A program made the position numbers and the translations under genes. The notes beneath the pieces were generated by a model. That model saw nothing but the letters and a program-made list of their open reading frames with translations. It was not told the origin of the DNA and did no database searches. From contig KN832890.1 of NCBI GenBank assembly GCA_000827325.1, positions 1 through 64,000 on the forward strand: DNA of 64,000 nt, in the 5' to 3' direction. Shown piece after piece: positions 60,819 to 64,000 of the stretch. Numbering within the stretch: position 1 is the stretch's first letter; each line of letters opens with the position of its first letter. The stretch is from Oidiodendron maius Zn. Taxonomy: Eukaryota > Ascomycota > Leotiomycetes > Myxotrichaceae.

Positions 60819-61148
60819 CGTCGTCTCATATATTTCTCGTAACGAGTAGCTTATAATGGTTGGGTGAGTTAGTGTGTAAAATGAGCCGAAAGCAGTGATT
60901 GGTTGAGTGTTGGAGTACCTTACCTACTCTACGTAAAGACAAGTCGGTCAAGGGGCGGAGGTATAGCTATATGATGCTGCTCAGGCAAAGCAATTTCGTG
61001 ATTGCTCAGAGGTTTGATGTATGCGGAAGTGTCTTTTATTGCATAAATCTTAGATGGGCAGCTACAGCTATATATTCTGCCAATTCTGCGCCCTTGCGAG
61101 CCCTTAAGAGTGGGGTAGTGACATGACTGCAGGCGCCAAGCTATTCCG
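60819..61148. other. Intergenic region
   Basis: 330 bp between two same-direction genes; promoter of the PLP enzyme, no other content seen. Confidence 0.55.
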
Positions 61149-62384
61149 TCAGGACGCCTTGCCCCATTTACTCCCACTGTACATTTCCACCGCCACTGTA
61201 CCGATTAAGTAGTCACGCCCTTTGAAAAACCAGACTATGAAACTGGATAGCCACCACCCTTTGAATGCCCCAACTCCCCTGCTCCGCCCGATAGGAACAA
61301 GTTGATTTTCCGCCAAGTTCGGTGTATATACCCGGTCTGTGCTTTCTGCAACGCTCTGGCTTGCAGATCCAACCGCAATTAAATCCTTTTTCATGTTGCA
61401 GAGAGCCACAGGGACGGCATCGTACATGTCCATAACGCCACCACGGGTATAGGATGCCACGTCGCCAAGGGCATACACTCGTGGTCCTGCATCATCCACA
61501 CGAAGACTGGCTTTGTTTGTCTTCACATGGCCTGTCTCGTTGAGTAGTGAACCCTCAAGCCATTCCGTATTCGGTTTCACCCCTACAGCCTCTATATATA
61601 TATCTGAACGAATTATTTCGCCATTGTCGAGAGCAACTGTGGTGGTACCATCGCCGTTATCCTTGCTTGAAACCGCACGCTTATTATGGATGACTTCAAC
61701 TCCAACTTTTCCAAGATAGCTCTCTGCTTGATCAGCAATAGAGCTTCGCAGACCCGGAAGAATCTTGTTGGACCCGGATAGAAGGGTGATTTGAACTTTG
61801 GGGTTTTTAAGCCTAGGAGAGAAGGAACATGCCTTCCCGTTCAATGACTCTCCAATCTCGCCGGCCGTCTCAACTCCAGTCGGACCACCACCGGCGATCA
61901 GAATCGTCTTTGCCTGTTGGAGGCGCTGGCGTATATCCTTCAACGCAGCTTCTACCTCTTGTCGTCCAGAGTCAATGGAGAATAGGGCTGAAGTTGTTCG
62001 ACTACCAGTGGCGATGACCAGGGCATGGTATGGTATCTGTTGATTGCTCACTGTAGAGTCACCGACCTGAATGGTAACAGCACGAGCAGCTGTGTCAAGT
62101 GCTGTCGCCTTTCCCTGGATAATCGTATATAGCTGTGAATCGTATTGTTTAAATGCATCGGCTATAGGGAAAAAGAATTTCGAGGTTGGCATGAGATCAG
62201 GACAGGAAATCGCGCGGGGTGCTGCAATTCGAAACATAAAATCCTTCGATGGGTTCACAATACATAGATGGTAATCGAGTCGGTCTGGTAAAGAAGGCGA
62301 CACATGCTTGAGAAAGTAATGCGCGGCCGAGAGGCCAGCAAAGGAGCCTCCCAAGACGATGATATTTTTCTTCTTCTCTGCCAT
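61149..62384 (-). CDS. AIF/NDH-2-like pyridine nucleotide-disulfide oxidoreductase
   Basis: A single exon, 411 aa, with ATG at 62,384. FAD-binding NIIVLGGSFAGLSAAHYFL at residues 7-25, the second Rossmann motif TILIAGGGPTGVETAGEIGE near 165 for NAD(P)H, IEAVGVKPNTEWL, and the late FAD contact VYALGDVASY near 310. Toward the C-terminus there is a hydrophobic stretch WWLSSFIVWFF. The pattern is that of AMID/AIF2 and type II NADH dehydrogenase-like flavoproteins. It probably oxidises NAD(P)H in the cytosol or at a mitochondrial membrane; a redox partner role for the neighbouring P450 is only a guess. Confidence 0.88.
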   Translation of the reverse strand: MAEKKKNIIVLGGSFAGLSAAHYFLKHVSPSLPDRLDYHLCIVNPSKDFMFRIAAPRAISCPDLMPTSKFFFPIADAFKQYDSQLYTIIQGKATALDTAARAVTIQVGDSTVSNQQIPYHALVIATGSRTTSALFSIDSGRQEVEAALKDIRQRLQQAKTILIAGGGPTGVETAGEIGESLNGKACSFSPRLKNPKVQITLLSGSNKILPGLRSSIADQAESYLGKVGVEVIHNKRAVSSKDNGDGTTTVALDNGEIIRSDIYIEAVGVKPNTEWLEGSLLNETGHVKTNKASLRVDDAGPRVYALGDVASYTRGGVMDMYDAVPVALCNMKKDLIAVGSASQSVAESTDRVYTPNLAENQLVPIGRSRGVGAFKGWWLSSFIVWFFKGRDYLIGTVAVEMYSGSKWGKAS

Positions 62385-63339
62385 CTTGCGGTCGTATGTA
62401 GATAAGAGCGTTTTCTACAGGTAGACCAAGATGAACTTATGTGGATTATAGGAATCTATAACCAGTGTACCTCTAGCTGCGGAAATGAAACAGGGGTTAC
62501 AAAGGAGACAATCTTTAGTCGGGGCAATAGTTCCCCCTCAACCGACCGGAGCAAACAATCTCAAAGACCCTCGGTTACGGGAGACATCCGCAATACATTA
62601 CAAACGAAGGGAATTGCCGAAGGAAAGAGGGGAGTTGCCCCGCGCTACGGTGCCTATATCCTCACTATCTTATCTATGATGCTCATTACTTAGACTATGA
62701 TACTCATTACTTAGATTACGATACTCAGTACTTAGATTTGCCATTTGCATTTATAATCCAGGAAATGGGGGGCGTCAAATTACAAGTCCGGGTTTTCATA
62801 TACTACTAGTTCCCCCGCGGGATAATTTCGGAAATCACATGCTCGGTGCTACCTAAAACGTAACGAACAATACAAATAAAATGCATGATTCAAGACGTTT
62901 GTGAGCCAATTCAATCTCGGAGATTTAGTGTAAGGGCACTTGGGGTCCGAGTCGCATGAGAGCCATTGATCCCATACTCACAATTGGTTGGGTGCCACTT
63001 GCATCACAGTCCAGTAACTAAATTCTCCTCGCCTCCTATCTATAGGCTGTAAGCGTGGTGACGATATGCTATTTTCTGTCTTCACTGCTGTTGTTCTCTT
63101 TAATTTTATACTGTTCTAATTAGACCATACAATTAGGGTAGCTTTCAGTCTTAGGGACAACCGGGCACAAGTTATAGTTGACCGGTCTGTTGCAGAGGTC
63201 CGGCAGCAATATAACATAAGGGTTTAACTCAATAAGGGGTGTATTAAGTGCACTAAATCGACTGAATAGCTGGGGGTTACAGAGATACGTACTCCCTAAT
63301 ATATATACTTAAACTTCTAGGCAGCGCTGATCGGCAGCC
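62385..63339. other. Intergenic region
   Basis: No supported gene. It contains a short direct repeat of ATACTCATTACTTAGA-type words near 62,680-62,740 in three diverging copies. Confidence 0.5.
62678..62739 (+). repeat. Short tandem repeat, three imperfect copies
   Basis: The words GATGCTCATTACTTAGACTA, GATACTCATTACTTAGATTA and GATACTCAGTACTTAGATTT follow each other with a period of about 20 bp. Differences are mostly transitions. Confidence 0.8.
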
Positions 63340-63560
63340 GAAGATGCTAGGAAGCCAACTCATCATAGAGGCTTAGTTAATGCAGCAGGTGGAGGCTGTT
63401 ATAGGGGATATTGACTGCTCCACCCAGGGTAGTCGGTTCCGGACGGAGCTTCTACACAGTGGTCTGTATGCCCAAGCTCGTCTTCGGCCGTATGGCCGCT
63501 GCTAGTCCAGCCGGACCACTGCCGATGATGATTACCTTATGCAATTTATTAGCTAACTCT
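63340..63560 (-). pseudogene. N-terminal fragment of an FAD-dependent monooxygenase
   Basis: The minus strand reads KLHKVIIIGSGPAGLAAAIR, the Rossmann FAD motif of salicylate-hydroxylase-type monooxygenases, and shortly after in another frame LRPEPTTLGGAVNIP and SLHLLH followed by LYDELAS. The order and spacing match the first 70-80 residues of that family. Frame changes and stops interrupt it, and no downstream domain is found before 63,300, so it is a truncated relic on the same strand as the reductase. Confidence 0.72.
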
Positions 63561-64000
63561 TGCTCTGTATTAGGAGAGGGGAGGTATTCTAAGAGTAGTC
63601 ACCTTTTGTACAGGTTTCACTTGGCCTGTCAAAAGGGGGGAAACGGGCTTCAGAGATGGCCCCCACGCTGTGTGACATGGACAAATCCACATAGCAAATG
63701 AATGGGCCAAATAGAATCCATGAATCAATATAGCAGTGTCATACCATTGCAGCTTGGCGGGATCTCATGCCCGAGGTATAGCGGTACGGTACTGTAGCCG
63801 TCAGTTGATGGTGTCAGAGTTTGCTTATATAATTGATACCCAATCCGGTGGATTGAAGCCCAACCCTAGAAGCATATAAACCCCTAAGCCAGAGGGTTAT
63901 ATCCTTAATTAATTGAAGCACTTACACACCCTTTACAGCCCTATTTACGTGCCCTTTTACGGTTCATTGTTCTGCCAGTATAACCTGTAGAGGATATTAC
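63561..64000. other. Intergenic sequence to the window end
   Basis: No supported gene or repeat. A gene ending or starting beyond the window cannot be excluded. Confidence 0.5.

Overview
The window is nuclear DNA of a filamentous ascomycete (Pezizomycotina). Genes carry many short introns (43-193 bp, GT...AG), and families typical of these fungi dominate: Zn2Cys6 regulator, HET protein, NACHT-ankyrin NLRs, P450, Dal5-type MFS. The first 13.5 kb is a block in which CpA and TpG are almost absent and TpA is greatly enriched, the mark of repeat-induced point mutation (RIP). Species cannot be fixed from the sequence.

Layout. 1-499: unassigned DNA of ordinary composition. 500-13,552: RIP-degraded retroelement block, with an antisense Gypsy LTR piece, a broken Copia element, and a broken Gypsy element with two 295-bp LTRs and a 5-bp target duplication. 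13,553-30,388: a catabolic-looking cluster: FAD amine/amino-acid oxidoreductase, HAD dehalogenase-like protein, Zn2Cys6 regulator, succinate-semialdehyde dehydrogenase-like ALDH, tartrate dehydrogenase-like protein (frameshifted at its start) and a Dal5-family transporter. Inside it lies a graveyard of gene fragments (TPR, HET, GABA aminotransferase, MFS). 30,752-46,781: an incompatibility/immunity region with a 2,013-aa NACHT-ankyrin NLR, a divergently transcribed HET gene, and a second NLR with an alpha/beta-hydrolase (SesB-like) N-terminal domain and 13 near-identical ankyrin units. 48,050-55,276: an AT-hook protein with three helical repeats, a four-TM glycoprotein-like membrane protein, a D-amino-acid-oxidase-like enzyme and a small conserved unknown. 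56,379-63,560: P450, ACC-synthase-like PLP enzyme, AIF/NDH-2-like reductase and a fragment of an FAD monooxygenase, which could be a small specialised-metabolism group.

Most interesting signal: the 11-bp palindrome ACCGGGCCGGT occurs exactly four times in 64 kb (15,459; 16,916; 23,988; 28,020). Every copy lies in an intergenic promoter of the 13.5-30.4 kb cluster, and every copy is oriented the same way relative to a downstream cluster gene. It is a strong candidate operator for the cluster's own Zn2Cys6 factor and marks these enzymes and the transporter as one regulon. The substrate is not proven. The DAO-type oxidase, GABA-aminotransferase remnant and SSADH together suggest an amine/GABA catabolic route.
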